Assembly: GCF_014451325.2 (NCBI RefSeq)
Contig: NZ_JACSCH020000006.1
Coordinates: 62,001-126,000 of the forward strand
Reading direction: 5' to 3'
DNA: 64,000 nucleotides
Origin: Streptomyces sp. CB02980
GTDB lineage: Bacteria > Actinomycetota > Actinomycetes > Streptomycetales > Streptomycetaceae
Below the pieces are notes generated by a model. That model was not told where the DNA came from and ran no database searches. It was given only the letters and a program-made list of their open reading frames with translations. This document shows, piece by piece, positions 40,160-49,092 of this stretch. Made by a program: the position numbers and the translations under genes. How positions within the stretch are numbered: position 1 is the stretch's first letter; each line of letters opens with the position of its first letter.

Positions 40160-41266
40160 TCAGCGCTCCGCGGCGGCCAGCTGTCCACAGGCACCGTCGA
40201 TCTCCTGGCCCCGGGTGTCCCGAACGGTCACCGGCACGCCGTGGCGGGCGATGGCCTCGACGAAGGCCTTCTCGTCCTCCGGACGCGACGCCGTCCACTT
40301 CGAACCCGGCGTCGGGTTCAGCGGGATCAGGTTGACGTGCACCCGACGCCCCTTGAGCAGCCGGCCCAGCAGGTCACCGCGCCAGGCCTGGTCGTTGATG
40401 TCCCGGATGAGCGCGTACTCGATGGAGATCCGGCGGCCGGACTTCTCCGCGTACTCCCAGGCCGCGTCCAGGACCTCACGCACCTTCCAGCGCGTGTTGA
40501 CCGGCACCAGGGTGTCCCGGAGCTCGTCGTCCGGGGCGTGCAGCGAGACCGCGAGCCGGCACTTGAAGCCCTCGTCGGCGAACCGCAGCATCGCGGGCAC
40601 GAGCCCCACGGTGGAGACGGTGATCCCGCGCTGCGAGAGCCCGAGACCGTCCGGCTCGGGGTCGGTGAGGCGCCGGATGGAACCGACGACCCGCTTGTAG
40701 TTCGCGAGCGGCTCGCCCATGCCCATGAACACGATGTTGGAGAGCCGCGCCGGTCCCCCGGGCACCTCCCCGTCCCGCAGCGACCGCATGCCGTCCACGA
40801 TCTGGTGCACGATCTCGGCGGTCGACAGGTTCCGGTCGAGCCCGGCCTGCCCCGTCGCGCAGAACGGGCAGTTCATCCCGCAGCCGGCCTGCGAGGAGAT
40901 GCACATGGTGACCCGGTCCGGGTAGCGCATGAGCACCGACTCGACGAGCGTGCCGTCGTGCAGCCGCCACAGGGTCTTGCGGGTGGTGTCGTCGTCGCAC
41001 GAGATGTGCCGCACCACGGACATCAGATCGGGCAGCAGCTCCCCGGCCAGCTTCTCCCGCGAGGCGGCCGGAATGTCCGTCCACTCGGCGGGATCGTGCG
41101 CGTACCGCGCGAAGTAGTGGGTGGACAGCTGCTTGGCGCGGAACGGCTTCTCGCCGATCGCGGCGACGGCCTCCTTCCGCTCGGCGGGCGTGAGGTCGGC
41201 CAGGTGCCGCGGCGGCTTCTTGGCTCCGCGGGGGGCGACGAAAGTGAGTTCTCCGGGCTTGGGCAT
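40160..41266 (-). CDS. rlmN: 23S rRNA (adenine2503-C2)/tRNA A37 methyltransferase
   Basis: 368 residues. The radical-SAM cluster cysteines are C129, C133 and C136 in CGMNCPFC, GMGEPLANY provides the SAM-binding GEPL motif, and the methyl-accepting resolving Cys is near 360 in GACGQL. Length and motifs match RlmN. It lies just upstream of the riboswitch, and any read-through would enter thiBPQ. The longer frame to 42253 overlaps the MFS gene and is not coding. Confidence 0.95.
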   Translation of the reverse strand: MPKPGELTFVAPRGAKKPPRHLADLTPAERKEAVAAIGEKPFRAKQLSTHYFARYAHDPAEWTDIPAASREKLAGELLPDLMSVVRHISCDDDTTRKTLWRLHDGTLVESVLMRYPDRVTMCISSQAGCGMNCPFCATGQAGLDRNLSTAEIVHQIVDGMRSLRDGEVPGGPARLSNIVFMGMGEPLANYKRVVGSIRRLTDPEPDGLGLSQRGITVSTVGLVPAMLRFADEGFKCRLAVSLHAPDDELRDTLVPVNTRWKVREVLDAAWEYAEKSGRRISIEYALIRDINDQAWRGDLLGRLLKGRRVHVNLIPLNPTPGSKWTASRPEDEKAFVEAIARHGVPVTVRDTRGQEIDGACGQLAAAER

Positions 41267-41313
41267 GGTGGTACCAGTGTCGCAGACGCGCGCCCGTGGC
41301 CCGGTTCGCCGCT

Positions 41314-42930
41314 TCAGGGGGTGGGTGAGCGGGGCTGGGTGCGTGGGATGCGGTGGGTGAAGAAGAGCGCCACGACGGACGCGCCGGCCAGGATCGCGAG
41401 GGCAGCCTTCAGACCGTCCAGCCGGGCGGCCTCGTTCGCCTCCAGGGCGGCGTCGGCCACCTCCTCGCTGGTGCCCGCCTCGTCGAGGGCGGTCGTCAGC
41501 TGGGCGTCCGAGAGGAACGGGACGCCGCTCTGCAGCTCGACGACGGCCTGGCTCTTCACCTCGGCCGGGATGGCCTCGTTCCGCTCCACGGCGCCCAGGA
41601 ACGACGAGGTGAGCGCGGCGATCATCAGGGAGCCCGCGAGCGCCGTGCCCATCGAGGAGCCGAGGTTGGTGACGGCGTTCTGGATCCCTCCGACCTCCGC
41701 GCTCTGCCGGTCCGGGACGGCGGACACCGTGACCGACCCGAGCTGGGAGGCCAGCGCCCCCATCCCGAACCCGATCAGCAGCAGCGGGACGGTGACGATC
41801 TCCGCCCCGGCGTCCGCGTCCAGCGCGGCCATCAGGGCGACCGCACCGGCGAGGAGCGCCGCCACCCCGATCCGTACCACCCGCCGCGGCGAGACGTCGG
41901 GGAGGAAGCGCGGGATGAGGACCGCGGCGGCGAGCAGCGTCAGCGAGAGCGGCAGGATCCGCGCGCCCGTCTGCAGCGCGGACAGACCGAGAGCCACGGA
42001 CAGATAGAGCGGGACGACGAAGAAGACGCCCATCTGCACGAGGTACTGGAAGAAGAACATCGTCAGACCGCCGGTGAGCTGCTTGTTCCGCAGCATGGCC
42101 GGGTCGACGAGCGGCTCCCGGCCGCGCTCGACGAGCCGGGCCTCCCAGCGGAGGAACAGATACACCAGGAGCAGGCCCGCCATCATCAGCCACACGGTCA
42201 GCGACACCCCGAGCCATGCGGGCGCGTCGGCCTTCGGCTGGACCCAGCCCCATTCGTCCGAGCGCAGGACGCCGTAGACGAAGACCCCGAGCCCGGCGGC
42301 GGACAGGACGGCGCCGACGAGATCGATGCGCGGGTGTTCCTCGTCGCCGGCGTCGGCGATGCGGCGGGCGAACACCAGGATGACGAGCACGACCAGGACC
42401 TCGCCGGCGAAGACCCAGCGCCAGGAGAAGTAGGTCGTGGCGATACCGCCGATGAGCGGTCCGAGCCCGATGGCCACGGCGCCCGCCGCCGCCACGATGC
42501 CGTACGCCGCGGCCCGGCCCTCGGTGGGGAAGTTGCCGGCCACCAGCGCCACGATCGACGGCAGGATGAGCGCCGCCCCGATGCCTTCGAGGAACGACCA
42601 GCCGAACAGCAGAACGGGGAGGTTCGGCGCGAGGGCCGTGGTCAGCGAGCCGCAGCCGTAGATCACGCAGCCGATCATGAACGCGCGCCGGCGACCGATC
42701 AGCACCCCGACCTTGCCCCCGGGGATCATGAACATCGCCATCACCAGCGTGTACGCGGTGATGGCGCCCTGGATGCCGGTCACCGTCGTGTCCACGTCCT
42801 CGGCGACGGTCGCGATCGCCACGTTCATGACGGAGCTGTCGAGGGCCATCAGGAACTGGCCCGCCGCGAGCGTCAACAGGACGAGCCGCGCGCCCGCGGG
42901 TGCGCCGCCGGCGCCTGCCTTGGATGCCAT
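41314..42930 (-). CDS. MFS drug exporter, DHA2 (14-helix) type
   Basis: 538 residues. MALDSSVMNVAIATVAEDV (motif D1), GKVGVLIGRRRAF (motif A) and about 14 membrane helices place it in the DHA2 proton-driven exporter group. A non-helical insert near 455-500 precedes the final helix. The drug or metabolite is unknown. It is 47 bases upstream of rlmN on the same strand. The ATG at 42930 gives the expected N-terminus. Confidence 0.88.
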   Translation of the reverse strand: MASKAGAGGAPAGARLVLLTLAAGQFLMALDSSVMNVAIATVAEDVDTTVTGIQGAITAYTLVMAMFMIPGGKVGVLIGRRRAFMIGCVIYGCGSLTTALAPNLPVLLFGWSFLEGIGAALILPSIVALVAGNFPTEGRAAAYGIVAAAGAVAIGLGPLIGGIATTYFSWRWVFAGEVLVVLVILVFARRIADAGDEEHPRIDLVGAVLSAAGLGVFVYGVLRSDEWGWVQPKADAPAWLGVSLTVWLMMAGLLLVYLFLRWEARLVERGREPLVDPAMLRNKQLTGGLTMFFFQYLVQMGVFFVVPLYLSVALGLSALQTGARILPLSLTLLAAAVLIPRFLPDVSPRRVVRIGVAALLAGAVALMAALDADAGAEIVTVPLLLIGFGMGALASQLGSVTVSAVPDRQSAEVGGIQNAVTNLGSSMGTALAGSLMIAALTSSFLGAVERNEAIPAEVKSQAVVELQSGVPFLSDAQLTTALDEAGTSEEVADAALEANEAARLDGLKAALAILAGASVVALFFTHRIPRTQPRSPTP

Positions 42931-43019
42931 GACCGCATTGTGCCCATGTGGCACGGTTTCGGCTCGGTGGCTACGTCCACCCGCCGGCTCGGCGACTGCG
43001 CCCACACGCCGCCCCCATG

Positions 43020-43060
43020 CGTAAGGGCCCGTCACCCCCGGAGGGTGACGGGCCCTTACG
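43020..43060 (-). terminator. perfect hairpin terminator after cdsA
   Basis: An 18-base arm starting CGTAAGGGCCCGTCACCC (43020-43037) pairs perfectly with 43043-43060 around CCGGA. It lies 16 bases after the cdsA stop and before the MFS start, closing the rpsB-to-cdsA block. Confidence 0.88.
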
Positions 43061-43075
43061 GCACACGCGTACGGA

Positions 43076-44179
43076 TCAGGCCGAACCGACGAAGATCACG
43101 AACAGCAGCCACACGACCGGAGCCGTCGGCAGCAGCGAGTCCAGCCGGTCCATGATCCCGCCGTGCCCGGGAAGCAGGGTGCCCATGTCCTTGATGCCCA
43201 GGTCCCGCTTGATCATCGACTCGCCGAGGTCGCCGAGCGTCGCGCTCGTCGCCACCGCGAGGCCCAGCAGCAGACCCTGCCACCAGACGCCGTCGTCGAT
43301 CATGAACTGCATGCACAGCGCGCCCGCCGCCATCGCGAAGGTCACCGCCCCGAACAGACCCTCGCGGGTCTTTCCGGGACTGATCCTCGGTGCCAGCTTG
43401 TGCTTGCCGAAGCGCCAGCCGATCGCGTACGCACCCGTGTCGCTGACCACCGTGAGCACCAGGAACGTCAGCACCCGCTGCGGGCCGTCGTCGGCGGTGA
43501 GCATCAACGCCACGAACGTCGCCAGGAACGGCACGTAGAACGCCGCGAACACACCCGCCGTGACGTCCTTCAGATAGCCCTCGGGAGGCTCCGTCATCCG
43601 CCAGACGAGTACCGCGAGTGCCGTGAGCGCCATCGCCACCCAGGCGCCCTCGGGCCCCCGGACGTAACCGGCGACGACCATCGCCGCGCCGCCGACCGCG
43701 AGCGGCACCAGCGGAGCCTTGATCCCCTTGCGCTCCTGGAGACGGGAGGTCAGCTCCCACAGCCCGACCACCACGGCGACCGCTATCACCCCGACGAACG
43801 CCGGAGCCCAGACGTACAGCGAGGCGATGATGACGGCCCCGAGGCCGACCCCGACCCCTATGGCCGCGCCCAGATTGCGCCCCGCGCTCTTCTTCTGCCG
43901 TGGCGCCGGCGGCGCGGGCGGCGGAGGCGGGGCGGGGCTGGGCATGGGCTCCTGCGGGTGCTCGTGCGGCGTCTCGTCACGGAACAGGGGACCGCTCGGG
44001 TGAGCGGCCCCCCGGCCGTGACCGTCCTGGAATCCGCCGGCGGGAACGTCGGGCACGATGGGCATGGGCCGAGTCTGCGCCGCCTGATGCCGATCGTATG
44101 CGGGACCCGCCGGGACGGGCCCCTGGTCGGGTCCCCCACGGCCGGAACCGGCCGGGGCCCCCCAGGAAGAGTCGTTCAT
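43076..44179 (-). CDS. cdsA: phosphatidate cytidylyltransferase (CDP-diglyceride synthase)
   Basis: 367 residues. A Pro-rich cytosolic N-terminus of about 95 residues precedes eight or so membrane helices and the CdsA signature GDLGESMIKRDLGIKDMGTLLPGHGG...DRLDSL near the C-terminus. It makes CDP-diacylglycerol from phosphatidic acid and CTP, the precursor of phosphatidylinositol, phosphatidylethanolamine and cardiolipin. Its ATG overlaps the frr stop (TGATG). The N-terminal extension is longer than in E. coli CdsA but usual for actinobacteria. Confidence 0.94.
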   Translation of the reverse strand: MNDSSWGAPAGSGRGGPDQGPVPAGPAYDRHQAAQTRPMPIVPDVPAGGFQDGHGRGAAHPSGPLFRDETPHEHPQEPMPSPAPPPPPAPPAPRQKKSAGRNLGAAIGVGVGLGAVIIASLYVWAPAFVGVIAVAVVVGLWELTSRLQERKGIKAPLVPLAVGGAAMVVAGYVRGPEGAWVAMALTALAVLVWRMTEPPEGYLKDVTAGVFAAFYVPFLATFVALMLTADDGPQRVLTFLVLTVVSDTGAYAIGWRFGKHKLAPRISPGKTREGLFGAVTFAMAAGALCMQFMIDDGVWWQGLLLGLAVATSATLGDLGESMIKRDLGIKDMGTLLPGHGGIMDRLDSLLPTAPVVWLLFVIFVGSA

Positions 44180-44736
44180 CAGACCTCGAGCAGCTCGGCT
44201 TCCTTGTGCTTGAGCAGCTCGTCCACCTGCGAGACGTACTTCGCGGTGGTGTCGTCGAGCTCCTTCTCGGCGCGGCGGCCCTCGTCCTCGCCGACCTCGC
44301 CGTCCTTGACGAGCTTGTCGATGGTCTCCTTGGCCTTGCGGCGGACCGAGCGGATCGAGATCTTCGAGTCCTCGGCCTTGCTCTTGGCGACCTTGATGTA
44401 CTCGCGGCGGCGCTCCTCCGTCAGCTCGGGGAACACCACCCGGATGATGTTGCCGTCGTTGCTCGGGTTGACGCCGAGGTCCGAGTCCCGGATCGCCTGC
44501 TCGATGTTGCGCAGCGCGCTCTTGTCGAACGGGGTCACCACGGCCATCCGCGGCTCCGGAACGGAGAAGGACGCCAGCTGGTTGATGGGGGTGATGGCAC
44601 CGTAGTAGTCCGCCACGATCTTGTTGAACATCGCCGGGTGCGCACGGCCGGTGCGGATCGCGGCGAAGTCCTCCTTGGCGACCACGACGGCCTTCTCCAT
44701 CTTCTCCTCGGCCTCGAGGAGGGTCTCTTCGATCAC
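44179..44736 (-). CDS. frr: ribosome recycling factor
   Basis: 185 residues, the standard length. RTGRAHPAMFNKIVADYYG, VNPSNDGNIIRVVFPELTEERR and KAKETIDKL are diagnostic. It splits the post-termination ribosome with EF-G. The second of two adjacent GTG codons (44736) is chosen because it gives the conserved MIEETLLEAEEKM N-terminus and has AGGAG upstream. It sits between pyrH and cdsA as in most bacteria. Confidence 0.96.
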   Translation of the reverse strand: MIEETLLEAEEKMEKAVVVAKEDFAAIRTGRAHPAMFNKIVADYYGAITPINQLASFSVPEPRMAVVTPFDKSALRNIEQAIRDSDLGVNPSNDGNIIRVVFPELTEERRREYIKVAKSKAEDSKISIRSVRRKAKETIDKLVKDGEVGEDEGRRAEKELDDTTAKYVSQVDELLKHKEAELLEV

Positions 44737-44830
44737 CACATGCTCCTGCGTGTCGTCGCGTTGTGTCCTGCACGGTGTACGACCGGCAGGGCTCTGTCCA
44801 TCCCCTTGCGGGGCGGTTCCCCGGTTCGGG

Positions 44831-45592
44831 TCAGGCCCGGGTGCCCTGGTCGCTCACGAGCGTGCCGATCTTCTCACCCTTCACCGCGCGAGCGATATTG
44901 CCCTCGGTGAGCAGTTCGAAGACGAGGATCGGGAGGTTGTTGTCCCGGCACAGGGTGATGGCGGTGGCGTCGGCGACCTTGAGGTCGCGGGAGAGCACCT
45001 CGCTGTACTCCAGTGCGTCGAACTTGACCGCGTCGGGGTTGGCCTTCGGGTCGGAGTCGTAGACGCCGTCCACGCCGTTCTTGCCCATGAGCAGGGCCTC
45101 GGCCTCGATCTCCAGGGCACGCTGGGCGGCGGTGGTGTCCGTGGAGAAGTACGGCATGCCCATGCCCGCACCGAAGATGACCACGCGGCCCTTCTCCAGG
45201 TGGCGCACGGCGCGCAGCGGAATGTACGGCTCGGCGACCTGGCCCATGGTGATGGCGGTCTGGACGCGGGAGTCGATGCCTTCCTTCTCCAGGAAGTCCT
45301 GGAGGGCGAGGCAGTTCATCACGGTGCCGAGCATGCCCATGTAGTCGGAGCGGGCCCGGTCCATGCCGCGCTGCTGGAGCTCGGCGCCACGGAAGAAGTT
45401 TCCGCCGCCGATCACCACCGCGATCTCCGCGCCGTCGCGGACGACGGCTGCGATCTCACGCGCGATGGCGTGCACGACATTGGGGTCGACGCCCAGGCCG
45501 GTACCGCCGGAGAAGGCTTCTCCGGACAGCTTCAGCATGTAGCGGCCGGCCTTGTTGCCGTTGTTGTCGCCCTGTACGGCGCCCTGGTTCAT
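44831..45592 (-). CDS. pyrH: UMP kinase
   Basis: 253 residues. YMLKLSGEAFSG, VVIGGGNFFRG, GTVMNCLALQDFLEK and VYDSDPKANPDA are classic bacterial UMP kinase motifs. It phosphorylates UMP to UDP for pyrimidine nucleotide synthesis. GGAG lies 6 bases before the ATG at 45592. A hairpin separates it from tsf. Confidence 0.96.
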   Translation of the reverse strand: MNQGAVQGDNNGNKAGRYMLKLSGEAFSGGTGLGVDPNVVHAIAREIAAVVRDGAEIAVVIGGGNFFRGAELQQRGMDRARSDYMGMLGTVMNCLALQDFLEKEGIDSRVQTAITMGQVAEPYIPLRAVRHLEKGRVVIFGAGMGMPYFSTDTTAAQRALEIEAEALLMGKNGVDGVYDSDPKANPDAVKFDALEYSEVLSRDLKVADATAITLCRDNNLPILVFELLTEGNIARAVKGEKIGTLVSDQGTRA

Positions 45593-45616
45593 GGAGATCT
45601 CCTCGTGCACATACGA

Positions 45617-45669
45617 AGGAGGCCATTGCCTTGGGTCCTCGCGGGTTTCCCGTACGGCAATGGCCTCCT
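45617..45669 (-). terminator. hairpin between tsf and pyrH
   Basis: AGGAGGCCATTGCC (45617-45630) pairs perfectly with GGCAATGGCCTCCT (45656-45669), enclosing 25 bases. It can terminate or attenuate transcription leaving tsf. Confidence 0.75.
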
Positions 45670-45756
45670 CGTCAGATCTGCGGTCGTCCTGCGCGTGCGC
45701 GGACGACTGCCTCAGACCCTATCGGGGTCCGGTGTCCGTCGCGTTCGCGTACGGAC

Positions 45757-46593
45757 TCAGATGCCGACCTTGATGCGGCTGAAGCGCTTCAGGGTGACAC
45801 CGGCCTCGTCCAGGATCTGCTGGACGGACTTCTTGTTGTCAAGGGCGTACGGCTGACCGAGCAGCGTCGCGTCCTTGAAGAAGCCGTTCACGCGACCCTC
45901 GACGATCTTCGGGAGCGCGGCCTCGGGCTTGCCCTCGGCGCGGGTGGTCTCCTCGGCGACGCGACGCTCGGTCTCGACGACCTCGGCCGGAACGTCCTCA
46001 CGGGTGAGGTACTTCGGCGCGAAGGCGGCGATGTGCTGGGCGACACCCTTGGCGACGGCGGCGTCGGCCTTGTCGAACTCGACGAGGACACCGATCTGCG
46101 GCGGGAGGTCCGGCATCGTGCGGTGCATGTACGCGAAGACGAAGCCGTCGGCGTACTGCGCGAAGCGGTCCAGGACGATCTTCTCGCCGAGGTTGGCGTT
46201 GGCCTCGTCGACGAACGCCTGCACCGTCTTGCCGGCCTCGATCTCGGAGGCGAGCAGCGCCTCCAGGTCGGCCGGGGCGGTGGCGGCGACGTGCGCGGCC
46301 AGCTGGTTGGCGACGGCCTGGAACTTGTCACCCTTGGCGACGAAGTCCGTCTCGCACTTCAGCTCGACGAGGACGCCGGAGGTGTTGTCGTCGGCGATGA
46401 GGGAGACCACGGCGCCGTTCTCGGCGGAGCGGCCCTCGCGCTTGGCGACGCCCTTCTGGCCCTTGATGCGCAGGGCCTCGACGGCCTTGTCGACGTTGCC
46501 GTCGGCCTCGTCGAGGGCCTTCTTGCAGTCCATCATGCCGGCGCCGGTGAGCTCGCGGAGCTTCTTGACGTCAGCGGCGGTGTAGTTCGCCAT
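45757..46593 (-). CDS. tsf: translation elongation factor Ts
   Basis: 278 residues. MANYTAADVKKLRELTGAGMMDCKKAL, then KCETDFVAKGDKF and a dimerisation region. This is the nucleotide exchange factor for EF-Tu. The length is typical for actinobacterial EF-Ts. It follows rpsB after a 102-base spacer with a hairpin. Confidence 0.97.
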   Translation of the reverse strand: MANYTAADVKKLRELTGAGMMDCKKALDEADGNVDKAVEALRIKGQKGVAKREGRSAENGAVVSLIADDNTSGVLVELKCETDFVAKGDKFQAVANQLAAHVAATAPADLEALLASEIEAGKTVQAFVDEANANLGEKIVLDRFAQYADGFVFAYMHRTMPDLPPQIGVLVEFDKADAAVAKGVAQHIAAFAPKYLTREDVPAEVVETERRVAEETTRAEGKPEAALPKIVEGRVNGFFKDATLLGQPYALDNKKSVQQILDEAGVTLKRFSRIKVGI

Positions 46594-46642
46594 GAGTCTG
46601 TTTCTCTCTCGAAGTCTGAAAGATCGGGCGGGTCCACGGGTG

Positions 46643-46673
46643 GACGGCGGGGGCTTCGTGGGCCCCCGCCGTC
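46643..46673 (-). terminator. hairpin between rpsB and tsf
   Basis: GACGGCGGGGGC (46643-46654) pairs with GCCCCCGCCGTC (46662-46673) around a 7-base loop. It lies in the rpsB-tsf spacer, where partial termination lowers tsf relative to rpsB in other bacteria. Confidence 0.7.
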
Positions 46674-46695
46674 GTCACCCGAAGGTCCTGAAGGG

Positions 46696-47628
46696 TCAGG
46701 CCTGCTCGGCGTCCGCGGCCGGAGCCTCGGCGACGACCTCGGCGGCAACCTCGGCAACCTCGGCGACCTCGGCCGGGGCGTCAGCGGCCTCGGCGTCGGC
46801 GACCTTCTCGGTCTCGGCGGAGGTCTGGACCTCGGCGTCGTCGGCCTTCTTCTCACCCTCGAGCAGGTCGCGCTCCCACTCGGCGAGGGGCTCGCCGGCG
46901 GCCTTCTCGCCCGGCTTCGAGTCGCCGGTCGCGGCGCCGGAACGGGCGATGAGGCCCTCGGCGACGGCGTCGGCGATCACGCGGGTGAGCAGGGTGACGG
47001 AGCGGATCGCGTCGTCGTTGCCCGGGATCTTGTAGTCGACCTCGTCGGGGTCGCAGTTGGTGTCGAGGATCGCGACGACCGGGATCTTCAGCTTGCGAGC
47101 CTCACCGACGGCGATGTGCTCCTTCTTGGTGTCCACGATCCAGACGGCGCTGGGCACCTTGGACATCTCGCGGATACCGCCAAGGGTCTTCTCCAGCTTG
47201 GCCTTCTCGCGGGAGAGGACCAGGAGCTCCTTCTTGGTGAGGCCGGAGGCGGCCACGTCCTCGAAGTCGATCTGCTCGAGCTCCTTGAGGCGCTGCAGAC
47301 GCTTGTAGACGGTGGAGAAGTTGGTGAGCATGCCACCGAGCCAACGCTGGTTGACGTACGGCATGCCGACACGCGTCGCCTGCTCGGCGATGGCCTCCTG
47401 GGCCTGCTTCTTCGTACCGACGAACATGATGGAGCCGCCGTGCGCGACGGTCTCCTTGACGAACTCGAAGGCGCGGTCGATGTACGACAGCGACTGGAGC
47501 AGGTCGATGATGTAGATGCCGTTGCGCTCGGTGAAGATGAAGCGCTTCATCTTCGGGTTCCAGCGACGGGTCTGGTGACCGAAGTGGACGCCGCTTTCCA
47601 GCAGCTCCCGCATCGTGACGACGGCCAT
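46696..47628 (-). CDS. rpsB: 30S ribosomal protein S2
   Basis: 310 residues starting MAVVTMRELLESGVHFGHQ with AAGGAG upstream. Signatures GTKKQAQEAI, VNQRWLGGMLTNF and DTNCDPDEVDYKIPGNDDAIRS are intact. S2 binds the 30S head with S1/bS21 in other species. A C-terminal Ala/Glu/Val-rich acidic tail of about 60 residues (from EWERDLLEGEKK onward) is longer than in E. coli but usual for Streptomyces. Confidence 0.97.
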   Translation of the reverse strand: MAVVTMRELLESGVHFGHQTRRWNPKMKRFIFTERNGIYIIDLLQSLSYIDRAFEFVKETVAHGGSIMFVGTKKQAQEAIAEQATRVGMPYVNQRWLGGMLTNFSTVYKRLQRLKELEQIDFEDVAASGLTKKELLVLSREKAKLEKTLGGIREMSKVPSAVWIVDTKKEHIAVGEARKLKIPVVAILDTNCDPDEVDYKIPGNDDAIRSVTLLTRVIADAVAEGLIARSGAATGDSKPGEKAAGEPLAEWERDLLEGEKKADDAEVQTSAETEKVADAEAADAPAEVAEVAEVAAEVVAEAPAADAEQA

Positions 47629-47806
47629 GGCCGTATCTCCTTGGGTTTCTCGGTTATGTTCCTGACACCCCGACGCGCCATGCCCGCGAGGGACCGAAAG
47701 GCGCTGCCACGGCCGGTGAGGGTAGTGGCGGGGCGTGCGAAGTCGACCCGGTGACCCGGGTCGCCATAGGAAGTGTACGGGACCCCGGGAGCAGCGGGTG
47801 ACGGCG

Positions 47807-47833
47807 CTGTCCACAACCGGCGGGTAGTCCACA
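47807..47833 (+). other. two DnaA-box-like nonamers upstream of rpsB
   Basis: CTGTCCACA (47807-47815) and TAGTCCACA (47825-47833) each differ by one base from the Streptomyces DnaA box TTGTCCACA and face the same way, 18 bases apart, in the rpsB/M23 divergent intergenic region. Confidence 0.35.
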
Positions 47834-47883
47834 GAAACCGTCCGCCACCCCTGTGAACCGGACGCGCGGGGGAGCGTTCTCCC

Positions 47884-48333
47884 ATGCACCTCACGGCACT
47901 GATCCTGACCCTCGGCCTCCTGTGGCCGGTGGGCCCGCCGCCCCCGGAGATCCTCCGCGGCTGGCAGCCACCGCCGGGCCCGTACGCGGCCGGCCATCGC
48001 GGCGTCGACCTGGCCGCCCCGCCGGGCACCCCGGTCGTGGCCCCGACCGCGGGCACGGTCACCTTCGCGGGCCCGGTCGGCGGCCACGGGGTCCTCACCC
48101 TCACCCTGCCGCACTCGGGCACTCCCCCACTGCGGACCACCTTCACCCCGGTGACTCCGCTGGTGGAGACCGGCACGCGGGTCGCGGCCGGCACCCCGAT
48201 CGCCCGGGTCGCCCCCGGCACGCACTGTCCGGAGACCTGCCTCCACTGGGGCCTCCTCAGAGGCGACCACTACCTGAACCCGCTGCTCCTGACCCCACGC
48301 GCTCCGTCCCGCCTACTACCGGTCGGAGGGTGA
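47884..48333 (+). CDS. M23-family peptidase (LytM domain), short
   Basis: 149 residues with a hydrophobic N-terminal signal (1-17). The zinc-site motifs GHRGVD (His38, Asp42) and HWG (His121) are present, so a LytM endopeptidase domain acting on peptidoglycan outside the membrane is likely. It is small and has little beyond the domain. It is divergent from rpsB, as I recall for the corresponding locus in other Streptomyces. Confidence 0.85.
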   Translation: MHLTALILTLGLLWPVGPPPPEILRGWQPPPGPYAAGHRGVDLAAPPGTPVVAPTAGTVTFAGPVGGHGVLTLTLPHSGTPPLRTTFTPVTPLVETGTRVAAGTPIARVAPGTHCPETCLHWGLLRGDHYLNPLLLTPRAPSRLLPVGG

Positions 48334-48351
48334 TCGGGGCGTCCGGGGAGC

Positions 48352-48462
48352 AAAGGGGTAGGGGCAGGGGGGCAGGGGGGCAGGGGGGCGGGGGGCCGGG
48401 GGGCGGGGGGCAGGGGGCGGGGGCGGGGGCGGGGGCGGGGGGATCGGGGCAGGGGCCCCGAT
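48352..48462 (+). repeat. G-tract block with quadruplex potential
   Basis: About 105 bases on the plus strand hold more than fifteen runs of four or more G separated by one or two bases (GGGGGGCA repeats, then GGGGGC repeats). It lies between the convergent M23 and TetR genes and contains no gene. Confidence 0.85.
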
Positions 48463-48471
48463 CGCGGGCTG

Positions 48472-49062
48472 TCAGGCCTGGGTGCCGTTGACCCCGTGGA
48501 GGGCCATCGTGACCGCCGCCTCGGCGATCTCTTCGGGGTTCTCGGCCGCGCCGAGCTCGACGCGGCGGACTGCGGCGTCGACGACGCCCTGGAGGAGCAT
48601 GGCGCCCAGGCGGGGCTGGGGCTGGCCCAGGGCCGCGAGGGCTTCGACGATCATGGCGACGAGTCCGCCGTGGGCCGCGCGGATCTTCTCGCGGGCGCCG
48701 TCGTCGAGCTCGCTCGCCGAGATGGCGACGACCGCGCGGTGCCTGCGGTCGCCGACGAGCTCCAGCTGCTTGCGGACATAGGCCTCGACCTTGCCCTGCG
48801 GGGTGTCCGCGCCGTCCATGGCCACCTCGACCTCGGCGGCCCAGACGGGGAAGTCGACGGCGCACAGCTCTTCGACGACGGCCGCGCGCGATCGGAAGTA
48901 CTCGTATACCGAGGAACGGGCGAGGCCCGTGCGCTCGGCGAGTGCGGGGAAGGTCAGCGCCTCCGTACCGCCCTCGGACAGCAGGGCACGCGCGGCGTCC
49001 AGGAGGGCGCCACGCTGCATCGTCCGGTGCTCGGCCACCGAGGCCGCTCGAATCCTGGGCAC
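48472..49062 (-). CDS. TetR-family transcriptional regulator
   Basis: 196 residues. An N-terminal helix-turn-helix (about 20-62, ALLDAARALLSEGGTEALTFPALAERTGLARSSVYEYF) precedes a helical ligand domain. GTG start with GTGGAGCC upstream. The target is unknown. It lies 30 bases downstream of whiG on the same strand, so it may be co-transcribed. Confidence 0.9.
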   Translation of the reverse strand: MPRIRAASVAEHRTMQRGALLDAARALLSEGGTEALTFPALAERTGLARSSVYEYFRSRAAVVEELCAVDFPVWAAEVEVAMDGADTPQGKVEAYVRKQLELVGDRRHRAVVAISASELDDGAREKIRAAHGGLVAMIVEALAALGQPQPRLGAMLLQGVVDAAVRRVELGAAENPEEIAEAAVTMALHGVNGTQA

Positions 49063-49092
49063 GGCTCCACTGTACGACCGGCTCGCGCCGGG

